This document shows, piece after piece, positions 8,298 to 17,687 of a DNA stretch of 33,721 bases. The first letter of the stretch is position 1, and the number at the start of each line of letters is the position of its first letter. Source of the stretch: Tolypothrix sp. FACHB-123 (GTDB lineage: Bacteria > Cyanobacteriota > Cyanobacteriia > Cyanobacteriales > Nostocaceae). The position numbers and the translations under genes are program-made. The notes under the pieces are model-generated. The model was given only the letters and a program-made list of their open reading frames with translations, did not search any database and was not told the DNA's origin. The stretch lies in NCBI RefSeq assembly GCF_014697075.1, contig NZ_JACJRE010000072.1, positions 1 through 33,721 of the forward strand. Reading direction: 5' to 3'.

Positions 8298-10051
8298 CCT
8301 GGCTTACCCCAAATAATGCGTTCTTGTTTGTAAATAGCAATTCCTGGTTTAGCTCCTTTAGGTTTGTAGACATACTTGGGCTGTGTATAGACTACTGGTA
8401 CTTGGTCACTTTGGCGAGCGCGACTGTAGTAAGCAGCTAAGTTAGCGGTAAATTGTAAATCAGTTTCTTCTGGAACAGTACCAGGTTCTAAGCGCAGCAA
8501 TACATGGCTACCGGGAATTTCTTGAGCGTGAAACCATAAATCATAATCTCCCGCAACTCGAAAAGTTAATTGATCGTTCTGGCGATTATTGCGGCCGATT
8601 AAAATTTCAAAACCATTGGGGGTGCGGTAACGATGAAAGTTGCTCTTGGTTTCATTGTTACTGCGATCGCGATATTCTGGATCTTCCAAATACTTTTGTC
8701 CAATTAGTTCATCGCGGATTTCTTCTAGGGCTTGTAAGTCTTCTGGTATCTGGTATTTGTCGATTTGGGCGATCGCGTCTTCTACCTGTTCTAAATATTC
8801 AATTTCGCCATTCACCTCCGCCAATAGGGGTTCTACCGCCGCCCGCGCCCGTTTGAGTTTTTGATGTTGCTTATATAAGCCTTGAGCATTTTGGACAGCA
8901 TTTTTATCTGGTTGTAGAGCGATCGCAATTGGTGCACCTGTCTCAAAATCTGGGAGAATAATTTCTTTCATCCCTGCTTCCCAATTTTGCAGATGCGCCA
9001 TCAATAAATCTGCTTTTTGGCGATATTCATCAGCGCGATCTGATTGCTGTAAGCGTTCACTAAACGTGTTAGCTTTGAGCCGTAATTTAGCCAAAATATT
9101 ATTCAGCTTTTGACTGAGTTGATGGCGCAATTGAGCAAATAATTGTTCGTTGAGGCGATCGCTATAATAGCGGTTGAGTAATTCTTGGATATTTTTGGCG
9201 GGTTTAACTCCACCCCAACCGATGACAGTATAACCATCAATTGTCCAAGCGGGGTGAAACTGTTCCTGCTTTAAAGCTTGTAACCACTTTTGCCATTGGG
9301 CAAATAATTCTTGCCAATCTTGTGCAGTTAAGCTGTCTGTATTGGCTTCTGGTGCTAAATTTGCCGAGCGCACCATTGAATCTACTAATGATGCACTCAA
9401 GCCACTATAACTTTTAAGTAACTGACGCTTAATCGCTCCTGGTACTAAACTAACTCGCTCTTGCCAACGTTGTGGCGATTCGTTCTCACTGGGAACTGGG
9501 CCTGTAAGTTTGGGTGGTGTTTCGTAAACTTGTCCCGTGAGAATGGGACGGACGCTAGATTGTTGTTGACTAACTTGATGGGCGGCGGTGATAATCAGAT
9601 TACTAGCATCCGTGAGGATGACGTTGCTGTATTTGCCCATAACTTCCACATAAACGTGATATAAAGGGCTTTCTCCCGGACGACGGGCAAATTGTAAATC
9701 AATTACCCGCTCCCAAGGTGCGATCGCTTCAATGGCGATCAAAGCCAAACCACCCAACTGATGTATGAGTTGTTGGCTAAAAGTAAAAGTATCTGGTGTC
9801 CGCGGTGGTGGATCGCCAATGCAGATGCGTGCGGCTTGGGGGTGCCAAGAAATCTCTAGCCAACCCCGCTGTTTTAAGGTACGTAATGCCACAGAAATAG
9901 TATAGCGATCGCGCTGAAAAACCTGCTCCATCCGGGATGGTAGCCAGTGAGTGCGGATTTCGCTACAAGCAGCTGTTAGGGTGGTAAAGTCTACTGGTTG
10001 CACTGGGATTAGCCATTGGCGTTGAAACGTCGATGCTAAGTATTTTGACAC
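8285..10051 (-). CDS. rqcH: NFACT/RqcH-type ribosome quality control protein
   Basis: This 588-residue homologue of bacterial RqcH (FbpA family) and eukaryotic NEMF/Rqc2 belongs to a family that binds stalled 50S-peptidyl-tRNA complexes and promotes C-terminal tailing of the nascent chain. The NFACT-N part is about 17-220, a helical coiled-coil middle about 280-440, and the NFACT-R domain about 460-585, with YDLWFHAQEIPGSHVLLR and YKPKGAKPG. The usual Asp-Arg pair of the family appears here as E114-R115 in PWERVIDL. The longest frame begins with GTG at 10051 and a weak AGGA; an in-frame GTG at 10003 (reading as MQPVDFTTL) looks closer to the conserved N-terminus and would make the pair E98-R99. 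The last codons come from a tandem repeat. The old label fibronectin-binding protein is misleading. Confidence 0.88.
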   Translation of the reverse strand: MSKYLASTFQRQWLIPVQPVDFTTLTAACSEIRTHWLPSRMEQVFQRDRYTISVALRTLKQRGWLEISWHPQAARICIGDPPPRTPDTFTFSQQLIHQLGGLALIAIEAIAPWERVIDLQFARRPGESPLYHVYVEVMGKYSNVILTDASNLIITAAHQVSQQQSSVRPILTGQVYETPPKLTGPVPSENESPQRWQERVSLVPGAIKRQLLKSYSGLSASLVDSMVRSANLAPEANTDSLTAQDWQELFAQWQKWLQALKQEQFHPAWTIDGYTVIGWGGVKPAKNIQELLNRYYSDRLNEQLFAQLRHQLSQKLNNILAKLRLKANTFSERLQQSDRADEYRQKADLLMAHLQNWEAGMKEIILPDFETGAPIAIALQPDKNAVQNAQGLYKQHQKLKRARAAVEPLLAEVNGEIEYLEQVEDAIAQIDKYQIPEDLQALEEIRDELIGQKYLEDPEYRDRSNNETKSNFHRYRTPNGFEILIGRNNRQNDQLTFRVAGDYDLWFHAQEIPGSHVLLRLEPGTVPEETDLQFTANLAAYYSRARQSDQVPVVYTQPKYVYKPKGAKPGIAIYKQERIIWGKPGNSQ

Positions 10052-10379
10052 TAAATTCTTTATCCTGGAAATTCACAAATTCAATAAAATCTTCAGATTT
10101 TCCTCATAATTGTTATTTACTGTTAGTTATCAGTTAGTTGGGAAACAGTGAAAAAACAGGGTAGCAAGTAATAGGCTTCGGATAAAAACATTGAAGATGC
10201 GGGCAACAGGATGATGAAGATGTAGAAAATTTGGCTCCACCATTGCCCCTCAACAAATAACTGTGATTAACCGAACCCTACTCACTAGATAAAGGCATAG
10301 TTTGGCTGACGATTGTTCCTCCTTTCTGTATAGCGAAAAATATTTATGGTATTTAGATACTCAACATTGGAACTCTTCT
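10052..10379. other. Divergent spacer, no feature identified
   Basis: This AT-rich spacer lies between the divergent RqcH-type gene and a receiver gene and must carry both promoters. A TTG-initiated extension of the receiver frame runs to 10302 but has no homology to receivers. I see no hairpin or operator I can support. Confidence 0.4.
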
Positions 10380-10757
10380 ATGTCCAAAAAGCGTATTCTC
10401 TTAATAGATGATGAAAAATCTCTAGCCACCGTAATTCAGGTTTGTCTGGAAAACTTAGCTGATTGGACAGTAGTTAAGGCTGAATCTGGTAGAGAAGGTT
10501 TAATCAAAGCCCAAACTGAAAAGCTGAATGCTATTTTGCTTGATGTGATGATGCCAGATGTAGATGGATTTACTGTCTTACAAGAGTTAAAAAAAAATCC
10601 TATCACTCAAGGTATTCCAGTCATGTTGATTACTGCTAAAGTCGAACCGACCAAGCATCATCAATATGATGAATTAGGAATTGTCGGTGTGATTAATAAA
10701 CCTTTTGACCCCTTAAAACTTGCGGAACAGGTAGCAGGGATTTTGGGCTGGAAATAA
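10380..10757 (+). CDS. Stand-alone receiver (CheY-like response regulator)
   Basis: This 125-residue single REC domain has acidic pocket D10-D11-E12, phosphoacceptor D55 in LLDVMMPD, T85 in ITAK, and K107 in NKPFDP. There is no output domain, so it acts by protein contact or as a phosphate shuttle. The start is set at the ATG at 10380 because receiver homology begins two to five residues later (KKRILLIDDE); the frame extends upstream from a TTG at 10302 with unrelated residues. It is about 57% identical by hand count to the receiver at 17688-18074. The conserved C-terminal block LGxxGVIxKPFDPLxL and a GW ending suggest a dedicated subfamily. It lies 0.7 kb from the end of the multi-PAS kinase, which is a plausible phosphodonor. 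Confidence 0.9.
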   Translation: MSKKRILLIDDEKSLATVIQVCLENLADWTVVKAESGREGLIKAQTEKLNAILLDVMMPDVDGFTVLQELKKNPITQGIPVMLITAKVEPTKHHQYDELGIVGVINKPFDPLKLAEQVAGILGWK

Positions 10758-11045
10758 GTTTTTTCAGCTTGATTATGCAATTAACGAAACTTGATAAAAG
10801 CGAGGAAACTCTGCCACAGGTGTGACTTGAAAATAAGTTAAATCGTCTTTTTAGAAAATCAAAAATCTTCTTATAAATCACTCATAAAATTTTGATGTAA
10901 ACATCTGTTTTTTGATTTTCTTAAATTTCCATTTTTCCATGTCTATAAGTTCAAATATGTCAACTTACTAGCGATATATCAAAATATATAAATATTTAAA
11001 TATTCTCCACTTAAATCAGTAGCTTTCAAGAAAAAAATAGTAATT

Positions 11046-11363
11046 ATGGAACCACAAAATTTTCTAACTTATTCCAATTCTGAAAATGAGGATTTAAATA
11101 TAAAAAATGCAATTTTTCAGGCTTATTTACAAGCCTTTTTTCGACACCAGGCTTATATTTGTAAACAATATAATACAGGTAAAATCAGTGAATTACAGGC
11201 TGTAGAAAGAATTAGTGCAGCTTGGCAGAGGTTAAAAAATATCCAAAATAAACTGAAATATCAAAGCAAGCTAAATTGCTTTGAATCTAAACAGCGGTTT
11301 TATTTAATTCAGTCAATTGATGTCGCCTTATATTCAGAAGAAGAAGTAAATTTGTGGAATTAA
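11046..11363 (+). CDS. Small protein of unknown function
   Basis: I do not recognise this 105-residue protein. It is predicted to be soluble and largely helical, with aromatic-rich helices (AIFQAYLQAFFRHQAYICKQY, about 22-42), a middle helix ELQAVERISAAWQRLKNI (about 50-67), and an acidic end (YSEEEVNLW). It has no signal peptide or membrane segment. The ATG at 11046 follows an A-rich stretch without a clear ribosome binding site. It lies between a stand-alone receiver (288 bp upstream, same strand) and the convergent kinase gene, so a small accessory role in that signalling block is possible but only positional. The regular amphipathic pattern argues that it is a real gene. Confidence 0.6.
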   Translation: MEPQNFLTYSNSENEDLNIKNAIFQAYLQAFFRHQAYICKQYNTGKISELQAVERISAAWQRLKNIQNKLKYQSKLNCFESKQRFYLIQSIDVALYSEEEVNLWN

Positions 11364-11375
11364 TCAATAATTCTC

Positions 11376-11475
11376 ATACCAATTCAAATAATATTTGCGA
11401 CACATCAATATATTCTAGAGGGTAAGGCAATGCCTTACCCCTACCAGATGTCGCATTCTTTTTTCAAATTGGTAT
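11376..11475. mobile_element. 100-bp MITE-like foldback element
   Basis: The ends are 27-bp imperfect terminal inverted repeats (20 of 27 by hand), with identical outer ATACCAATT and identical inner TGCGACA. A perfect 10-bp palindrome GGGTAAGGCA-A-TGCCTTACCC lies in the middle. It has no coding capacity. It fills the gap between two convergent genes and ends 4 bp from the kinase stop codon. It resembles non-autonomous miniature elements common in filamentous cyanobacteria; the parent transposase is not identified and no target duplication is obvious. Confidence 0.7.
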
Positions 11476-11479
11476 CAGT

Positions 11480-14400
11480 TTATCTTTCATCAAATTTAGG
11501 AATGGTAAAATAAAAAATACTACCTTTTCCTAAAACACTTTCTACCCAAATTTCGCCCCCATGCTGTTGGACGATACCGCGACAGATAGCTAAGCCTAAG
11601 CCTGTTCCTCCTTTTTGCCGGGAATCACTGGCATCAACTTGTTGAAATCTCCCAAAAATACTTTCTAACATACTTTCGGGAATACCTCTACCTTGGTCTT
11701 GAACTTTAAATAAAACGCGATCGCTCAACTCTTCTACAGTTGCTGTTACTGTGCTATTAGCTGGTGAAAATTTAATTGCATTACCGATTAAGTTAACCAG
11801 GGTTTGCATGATTCGATCTGAATCCACCCAAATTTGCACATAACTGGGTAACATCACTAAAGCAATTTGATTTTCTGTAGCTAGAGGCTGGACAGCTGCT
11901 ACAGATTGGTGCAGAATTGTTGCAGTATCACACCACTGCTTCACCAAATTAAATTTGTTTGATTCTAAATGTTCTAAATCTAAAATATCATTGACTAACC
12001 GCACTAACCGTTCCGTGTCATTGTAAGCAATATCTAACATTTGTTGAGCCGTTTCTGGTTGCGCGTTGAGAACTCCAGAGGATAGCAATCCTAAAGCACC
12101 ACGAATAGAAGCTAAAGGCGTGCGTAATTCATGGCTGACAATAGAGATAAATTCTTTTTTGATTTTCTCAATTTCCCTACTTTCAGTAATATCTTCAATG
12201 GTACCGACATAGCCCATTAGCTCATTAGTGTCAGCGAGAATAGGAACGATGATAATCTGAAAAAATCGCCAGGTTGCATCCCGGAGAATGTAACGTACTT
12301 CTGTAGATAATTCCTGATTAGCTGTAGTTAATGCATGTAACTGCGATAAAAATTCGGTTAAATCGTCTGGGTGAATAAACTGCATCCAGCGATCGCCTAG
12401 AGATTCTTCCCAGCTTAATCCGCAAATTGCTTGAAAGCGGGGGTTGGTATAAATATTTTTTCCTTGTGCATCAGTTCTAAAAATACCGATGGGTGCAGAA
12501 TCGCTGAGAGTCCGCAGCAGAGTTTCGTTTTGACGCACTGCATCTTCAGCTCGTTTGCGATCGCTAATATCAATGCTTACACCGATAACAATCCAGCCAT
12601 CATCGGCTTCGTGACGATAGGCAGAATAAGTGGTAGAAATCCAGCGTAGAGAATTATCTTTGTGGCGGAATCGATACTCTATAGTACAACTCCCTTCAAT
12701 AATAGTATGGAGAAACCGAGAATACATGACTTTTTCTCGGTCTTCGAGAAATACCCTCGAAAGCCACAGCATTTTGTTAGCCAGCAGTTCTTCTGGAGAA
12801 TAACCGAAGATGACTTCGCAAGCCTGAGATTGATACTCATATTCCCATTCTTGATTGCTAAAAATGCGAAAACTAAAAATTGAAGCACTAGCTGTAGACA
12901 GAATATTTTGTAATCGTTTTTCGGAAGTTTGCAAAGCCAGCTCTAAGCGCTTGCGATCGCTAACATCAATGCTGACTCCGGTAACAATCCAGCAATCAGC
13001 CGTTGCATCTCGATGGGAGGTGTAAGTCGCTGAAATCCAACGCAGAGAGCCGTCTTTATGGTGAAACCGATACTCTACTGTGGTTGTGCGTTCGGCAAAA
13101 ATTTCCGCAAATAGGGGATAAATCACTGTATCGCGATCCTCTGGAAATACCTGTGACATCCAAAGGTGTTTGTCAGAGATAATTTCCTCAGGGGTATAGC
13201 CAAACAAACTCTCACAACCAATAGACTGATACTCATATTCCCAGTCAGAATTAGCAAAGACGCGAAAACTGACAATTGAGGCGTTGGCGGTGGTGAGTAT
13301 ATTTTTTAAGCGAATTTCGGAAGCTTGTAAAGCTAATTCTAATTGTTTGCGATCGCTAATTTCTATACTGCTACCAATAATGCGATAAACAAGCGATTGC
13401 TCATTAAACAAAGGAGTCAAGCTAGTAATCCACCAAGTATTTTTACCTTGAAATGGCAAACATTCTTCATAGGTAATAGTTTTTTTGGCGGCTACACAAG
13501 CTTGATAATGCTGGTGAATTGAGTGTGCAATTTCTGGAGGAAAAAGATTTTCTGGAGTTTTATCTTGGATATCTACAGAACTAATTCCTGATAGCTTTTC
13601 CGCCAGTGGATTCAACCCTGCAAAGCGAAAGTCATCATTTTCGAGAATATCCACGACAAAAATACATTGTTCGACACCGTTATAAATACTGCGTAAAAAC
13701 TTTTCTTGTTCTTGCAAGGCTTGCTGTGCTAGAAACCTTTCTGTAACATCTTGCGCCGTTCCATAAAGACGAATTACCTCCCCATTGGTGTTAACTTCTG
13801 CATGTCCAATACCTTCAATGTAGCGGGGAGGCGCATCAGGTGGCGTGTTACGCCGCAGGATGAGTTTGTAGGATTCCCCAGTGGTAATTGAGCGTTCCAC
13901 GGCTTGATGCAATCTGGCGGCAGATTCTGGATGATAATATTGTAAATTCTCCTCATAACTAGGTTCTCCTCTGCCTGGATCGCGATTCATGATATAGAAC
14001 AGTTCTTCTGTCCAAGTAATTTTGTGCGTCACTAGATCGAATTCCCAATTGCCAATTTGGGCAACTTTTTGGGCTTCTGTCAGTAAAGCTTGACTCTTGC
14101 GGAGAGTTTCTTCGGTATTTTTCAGTTCAGTAATATCCAAACGGATACCATCCCAACAAATCCGCCCATTATCCATCCGGCGAGGAGTTGAGCAGACACG
14201 CACCCAACGAATGTCTCCCTCTGGTGAATACTCCCTGAGCTGCACATCAAATACTGACATTGTTTCCACAGACTCCTGTTGCTTTTGGAGCATGTAGGGA
14301 ACATCATCTGCAACTATGTTGCGAAACAGCAAACTTGAATCAGCTAAAATAGCTTCGGGTTGCAATTTATTTGTCTGCTCCACGCCAGCGCTGACATAGT

Positions 14401-15343
14401 GGAAGTGAATGCTACCATCTAGTTCTTGAACAAACTGGTAGATGTAGCCCTTGGGAATGCGATCGCCAATGGCGCGCAGAAAAGCTTCTCGCTCTTGTAA
14501 GGTTTTTTCTGCCCGTTTGCGATTGCTGATATCTCGGTGAATGCCGATGATGCGTAATGGCTGACCATGATTATCCCACATGACAACTTTGCCGTGGTTA
14601 GCAATCCATTTCCACTCACCGGATTTGGTTTGCATTTGATATTCAAAGGTGTAGGGAACAGAACTATCCTTGAGGTGAGATTGCAAAATATTCATTACCC
14701 AAGATTTATCTTCTGGATGAATCAATTTCTCCCAAGTACTTAAATCATGGGTTAGCTCATCAGCAGCATAGCCTAGCATTTCACACCAGCGATCACTGAG
14801 ATAAACTTCTCCAGTGGCGAGATTCCAATCCCACAGTCCATCTCCTGAAGCTGCTAATGCCAGATGTAATCTTTCTTCACTTTCGCGTAAAGCTGCTTCT
14901 GTCTGAGTTTGATGGTGCTGTTGTCTTTGTGCTAACTCTTCGTAACGCTCTATTGCTTGTGGTAATGCTTGTTGAATACTGTCATTTGTAATTACGCCTA
15001 AAAGTTGCCCTTGAGCATCTAAAACTGGCAGATAGGATATTTTTTGCGCTTGTAGCAGGTAAATAACACTATATATATCACCTAGCTCTGATTCTTGAAT
15101 GGTGATAACCTGATGAGTCATGACATCTGCTAGGGTAGCCACACTCAAGTTAATCCCTGATGCGATCGCTTTGACTAACTCCTGTGCCGTAAAAATCCCC
15201 AGGATTTGATGTTGCTCTAATACTAAGACATAGCTTGTGCTTTCCTGGCTCATCATTTGCACTGCCAACTCAACTAATGTCTCTGGTGCTAATGTTATGA
15301 CACGCTTTTGGATAAATTGAGTTTGGGAAAATGGCAGCATCAT
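11480..15343 (-). CDS. CBS-multi-PAS sensor histidine kinase
   Basis: This 1287-residue cytosolic sensor kinase has no membrane helix. An N-terminal CBS pair (about 5-128) probably binds a nucleotide. A short coiled coil (130-158) and seven consecutive PAS/PAC modules follow (about 152-280, 281-411, 412-540, 545-668, 672-802, 806-932 and 936-1055), most ending in a D-I-T/S-x-R/E motif. The catalytic core is HisKA with H1071 in VSHELRTPL, the N box with N1188 in NLIGNAIKFSP, the G1 box DQGRGIP (1216-1222) and the G2 box GGTGLGLAI (1245-1253), all intact. It has no receiver of its own, so phosphate must go to separate receivers such as those nearby. PAS5 and PAS6 are a recent-looking tandem duplication. 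There is no His/Cys signature of phytochrome or GAF. The input signal is unknown. Confidence 0.95.
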   Translation of the reverse strand: MMLPFSQTQFIQKRVITLAPETLVELAVQMMSQESTSYVLVLEQHQILGIFTAQELVKAIASGINLSVATLADVMTHQVITIQESELGDIYSVIYLLQAQKISYLPVLDAQGQLLGVITNDSIQQALPQAIERYEELAQRQQHHQTQTEAALRESEERLHLALAASGDGLWDWNLATGEVYLSDRWCEMLGYAADELTHDLSTWEKLIHPEDKSWVMNILQSHLKDSSVPYTFEYQMQTKSGEWKWIANHGKVVMWDNHGQPLRIIGIHRDISNRKRAEKTLQEREAFLRAIGDRIPKGYIYQFVQELDGSIHFHYVSAGVEQTNKLQPEAILADSSLLFRNIVADDVPYMLQKQQESVETMSVFDVQLREYSPEGDIRWVRVCSTPRRMDNGRICWDGIRLDITELKNTEETLRKSQALLTEAQKVAQIGNWEFDLVTHKITWTEELFYIMNRDPGRGEPSYEENLQYYHPESAARLHQAVERSITTGESYKLILRRNTPPDAPPRYIEGIGHAEVNTNGEVIRLYGTAQDVTERFLAQQALQEQEKFLRSIYNGVEQCIFVVDILENDDFRFAGLNPLAEKLSGISSVDIQDKTPENLFPPEIAHSIHQHYQACVAAKKTITYEECLPFQGKNTWWITSLTPLFNEQSLVYRIIGSSIEISDRKQLELALQASEIRLKNILTTANASIVSFRVFANSDWEYEYQSIGCESLFGYTPEEIISDKHLWMSQVFPEDRDTVIYPLFAEIFAERTTTVEYRFHHKDGSLRWISATYTSHRDATADCWIVTGVSIDVSDRKRLELALQTSEKRLQNILSTASASIFSFRIFSNQEWEYEYQSQACEVIFGYSPEELLANKMLWLSRVFLEDREKVMYSRFLHTIIEGSCTIEYRFRHKDNSLRWISTTYSAYRHEADDGWIVIGVSIDISDRKRAEDAVRQNETLLRTLSDSAPIGIFRTDAQGKNIYTNPRFQAICGLSWEESLGDRWMQFIHPDDLTEFLSQLHALTTANQELSTEVRYILRDATWRFFQIIIVPILADTNELMGYVGTIEDITESREIEKIKKEFISIVSHELRTPLASIRGALGLLSSGVLNAQPETAQQMLDIAYNDTERLVRLVNDILDLEHLESNKFNLVKQWCDTATILHQSVAAVQPLATENQIALVMLPSYVQIWVDSDRIMQTLVNLIGNAIKFSPANSTVTATVEELSDRVLFKVQDQGRGIPESMLESIFGRFQQVDASDSRQKGGTGLGLAICRGIVQQHGGEIWVESVLGKGSIFYFTIPKFDER

Positions 15344-16216
15344 ACTTGAAATAAAGACTTTCGAGAATATGTTTCTTACAGCTAACTGTCAGAGCAATAC
15401 AGAAGACGGATCTTTAAATTTAAACTCCACATTTAAAAACTTACAAACACATTTAAGCACTTTTTCGTCAGGACTTAAGTCTGGGAGTGGTAAACAAGCT
15501 CAGTGCTGACTAACTACCGCTGAGAACTGTTAGGACAGACTACTAGTAAATTACGACACAAATCTAGAGATGGTCAATTTTTCATTCTCACTCAACTTTA
15601 AACTGTAGCTTTTCTCTATTCATAGCAATTTATTAGTTAACTTTATGCATTGTATTAGATTTTCCTATTTGCTTAATAATTAGCAAAGTAAACTATGAAT
15701 CTTCGTTACTAAGCACGGATTTCGCTAAAATCTGTATCTAATGTAACAGAATAATTTGCAAAAAAATTAAGTATAAGTAACTACAATCCATCAAACATTT
15801 TGGTGACAAAATTAACTCCAAACCTGTCTTTTGTTAACAATTATTTATAGATATCGCGACAGAGTAATTACGTATTTATGCATAGGTACATAAATACGCT
15901 TAGATAATAACAATAATTAAATATTGATGATTGATGCATAAAAATATCTATCAAACTGCATATTCTCAAATTTTATATTTAATCGCAGGCGATCTATCGT
16001 AAGCATTAGATCAAAACATAGTGGTAGATATATAAACAAATCAAATGTAAATAGTTAGAAAAAAGTTTATTCCCCGCAGTAGATACATAAATATATTTGA
16101 CCTATTAAATTAAAATAAAGTTTAATTAAAGTTCTTAAATGATTCCTCTAAAAGGGCTAGGCACAAATTTTCGCTTAATTTGCCTGAAACTTTTTTACAA
16201 TCAGCAACAACAAACT
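15344..16216. other. Long divergent control region, no gene
   Basis: These 870 bp lie between the divergent kinase and glycosyltransferase genes. The stretch is strongly AT-rich and holds no coding frame I would accept. It contains the 10-bp inverted repeat listed separately and several TACATAAATA-like words (15887, 16083) in the right half. The glycosyltransferase frame is open from an ATG at 16139 but that extension looks untranslated. Confidence 0.5.
15871..15898. repeat. Perfect 10-bp inverted repeat in the divergent region
   Basis: CGTATTTATG and CATAAATACG are perfect arms around an 8-nt loop (CATAGGTA), about 320 bp before the glycosyltransferase start. No T tract follows, so it is not a typical terminator. 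It may be an operator or a 5' leader hairpin. Confidence 0.45.
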
Positions 16217-17554
16217 ATGAACGCTACCTTTGAAAAACGCATTGCTTTAATTTCAGTTCACGGTGACCCAGCAATTGAAATTGGTAAGGAAGAAGCTGGA
16301 GGACAAAATGTTTACGTTCGTCAAGTAGGTGAAGCACTGGGGCGTTTGGGCTGGCAAGTTGATATGTTTACCCGCCAAATAAGCGCAGATCAACAGCAGA
16401 TTGTTCAGCATAGTGAAAATTGTCGTACCATTCGGTTCCCCGCAGGGCCTTTAGAGTTTGTCCCCAGAGATAATCTGTTTGAGTATTTACCAGAATTTAT
16501 AGAAAGATTTTTGCAATTTCAAAAAGAAAATAACATTACCTATCAATTGATTCATACCAACTACTGGCTATCAAGTTGGGTAGGAATGCAATTGAAGAAA
16601 ATCCAAGGAAGCAAACAAGTTCATACCTATCATTCTTTAGGAGCAGTCAAATACAACACCATAGAAAAAATTCCGGCAATTGCTACTAAACGCTTAGCCG
16701 TAGAAAAAGAAGTGTTGGAGACAGCCGAAACAATTGTGGCGACGAGTCCCCAAGAAAAGCAACATATGCGATCGCTTGTTTCTGCTAAAGGTAATATTGA
16801 CATTATTCCCTGTGGTACTGATATTCAAAAGTTTGGCTCTGTAGATAGGGAAGCAGCACGGGCTAAATTAGGTATCGACCCCGCAGCGAAAGTTGTCTTG
16901 TATGTCGGCAGATTTGACCCGCGCAAAGGTATAGAAACAGTAGTACGTGCTGTAGGTGCATCACAGTTGCGCGAGTCGCAAAAACTTCAGTTGATTATCG
17001 GTGGCGGTAGTACTCCAGGTAACAGCGACGGTATCGAACGCGATCGCATCGAAGGCATAATTAACGAACTAGGTATGAATGACATGACCATCTTACCCGG
17101 TCGCCTGTGCCAGACAGTTCTACCCACTTACTACGCCGCTGCTGATGTTTGCGTTGTTCCCAGCCACTATGAACCCTTTGGACTAGTAGCAATTGAAGCA
17201 ATGGCTAGCGGTACACCAGTAGTAGCCAGCGATGTTGGCGGACTTCAGTTTACTGTAGTCCCGGAAAAAACAGGTTTATTAGCACCACCGCAGGATGTAC
17301 CTGGCTTTACAAATGCTATTGACCGAATTCTCGTGAATCCACAGTGGCGCGATGAATTAGGTCAAGCAGCTAGAAAACGGGTGATTAACAAGTTTAGTTG
17401 GGATGGTGTCGCTTCTCAGCTGTGCGAACTATACGCCCAAATCTTAGAAAAGTCCGTCTCAAAGTCTTTAGTAGAGGCTTTAGAGCAAAGTTTAGAACAA
17501 CCTGCGGTAGCGCCTGCGGTTGAATCCACCAAGAAACCCGCTTTGCTCAGCTAG
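16217..17554 (+). CDS. GT4-family glycosyltransferase (sucrose-phosphate synthase/MshA-like)
   Basis: This 445-residue retaining GT-B glycosyltransferase of family GT4 has an N-terminal acceptor-side Rossmann fold starting RIALISVHGDPA with loop GGQNVYVRQ (28-36). The nucleotide-sugar-binding half begins with VVLYVGRFDPRKG (about 226-238) and has the E-x7-E motif in EPFGLVAIEA (E319, E327), followed by GTPVVASDVGG. The GGxNVYV loop and HGDPA start are shared with sucrose-phosphate synthases, sucrose synthase cores and MshA; I cannot choose the acceptor from sequence. The tail after about 410 is low-complexity (Glu, Pro, Val, Ala). I start at the ATG at 16217, eight residues before the conserved first strand; an ATG at 16139 is also in frame. 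A strong terminator follows. It is transcribed away from the kinase. Confidence 0.88.
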   Translation: MNATFEKRIALISVHGDPAIEIGKEEAGGQNVYVRQVGEALGRLGWQVDMFTRQISADQQQIVQHSENCRTIRFPAGPLEFVPRDNLFEYLPEFIERFLQFQKENNITYQLIHTNYWLSSWVGMQLKKIQGSKQVHTYHSLGAVKYNTIEKIPAIATKRLAVEKEVLETAETIVATSPQEKQHMRSLVSAKGNIDIIPCGTDIQKFGSVDREAARAKLGIDPAAKVVLYVGRFDPRKGIETVVRAVGASQLRESQKLQLIIGGGSTPGNSDGIERDRIEGIINELGMNDMTILPGRLCQTVLPTYYAAADVCVVPSHYEPFGLVAIEAMASGTPVVASDVGGLQFTVVPEKTGLLAPPQDVPGFTNAIDRILVNPQWRDELGQAARKRVINKFSWDGVASQLCELYAQILEKSVSKSLVEALEQSLEQPAVAPAVESTKKPALLS

Positions 17555-17600
17555 AAACTAAAAATTCCTGAGTATATCTAGAGTTGCACAATCCATCGTC

Positions 17601-17630
17601 AGGGCTGTTGACACTCAACAGCCCTTATTA
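17601..17630 (+). terminator. Terminator after the glycosyltransferase gene
   Basis: AGGGCTGTTG (17601-17610) and CAACAGCCCT (17616-17625) form a perfect 10-bp stem with a 5-nt loop, then TATT. It sits 47 bp past the stop, between convergent genes, and may also stop leftward transcripts. Confidence 0.8.
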
Positions 17631-17687
17631 GTAGTTATGCAATTTAGACCCCAGTCAGAATTACAACGCAGCAAAAGATGAAAATGA

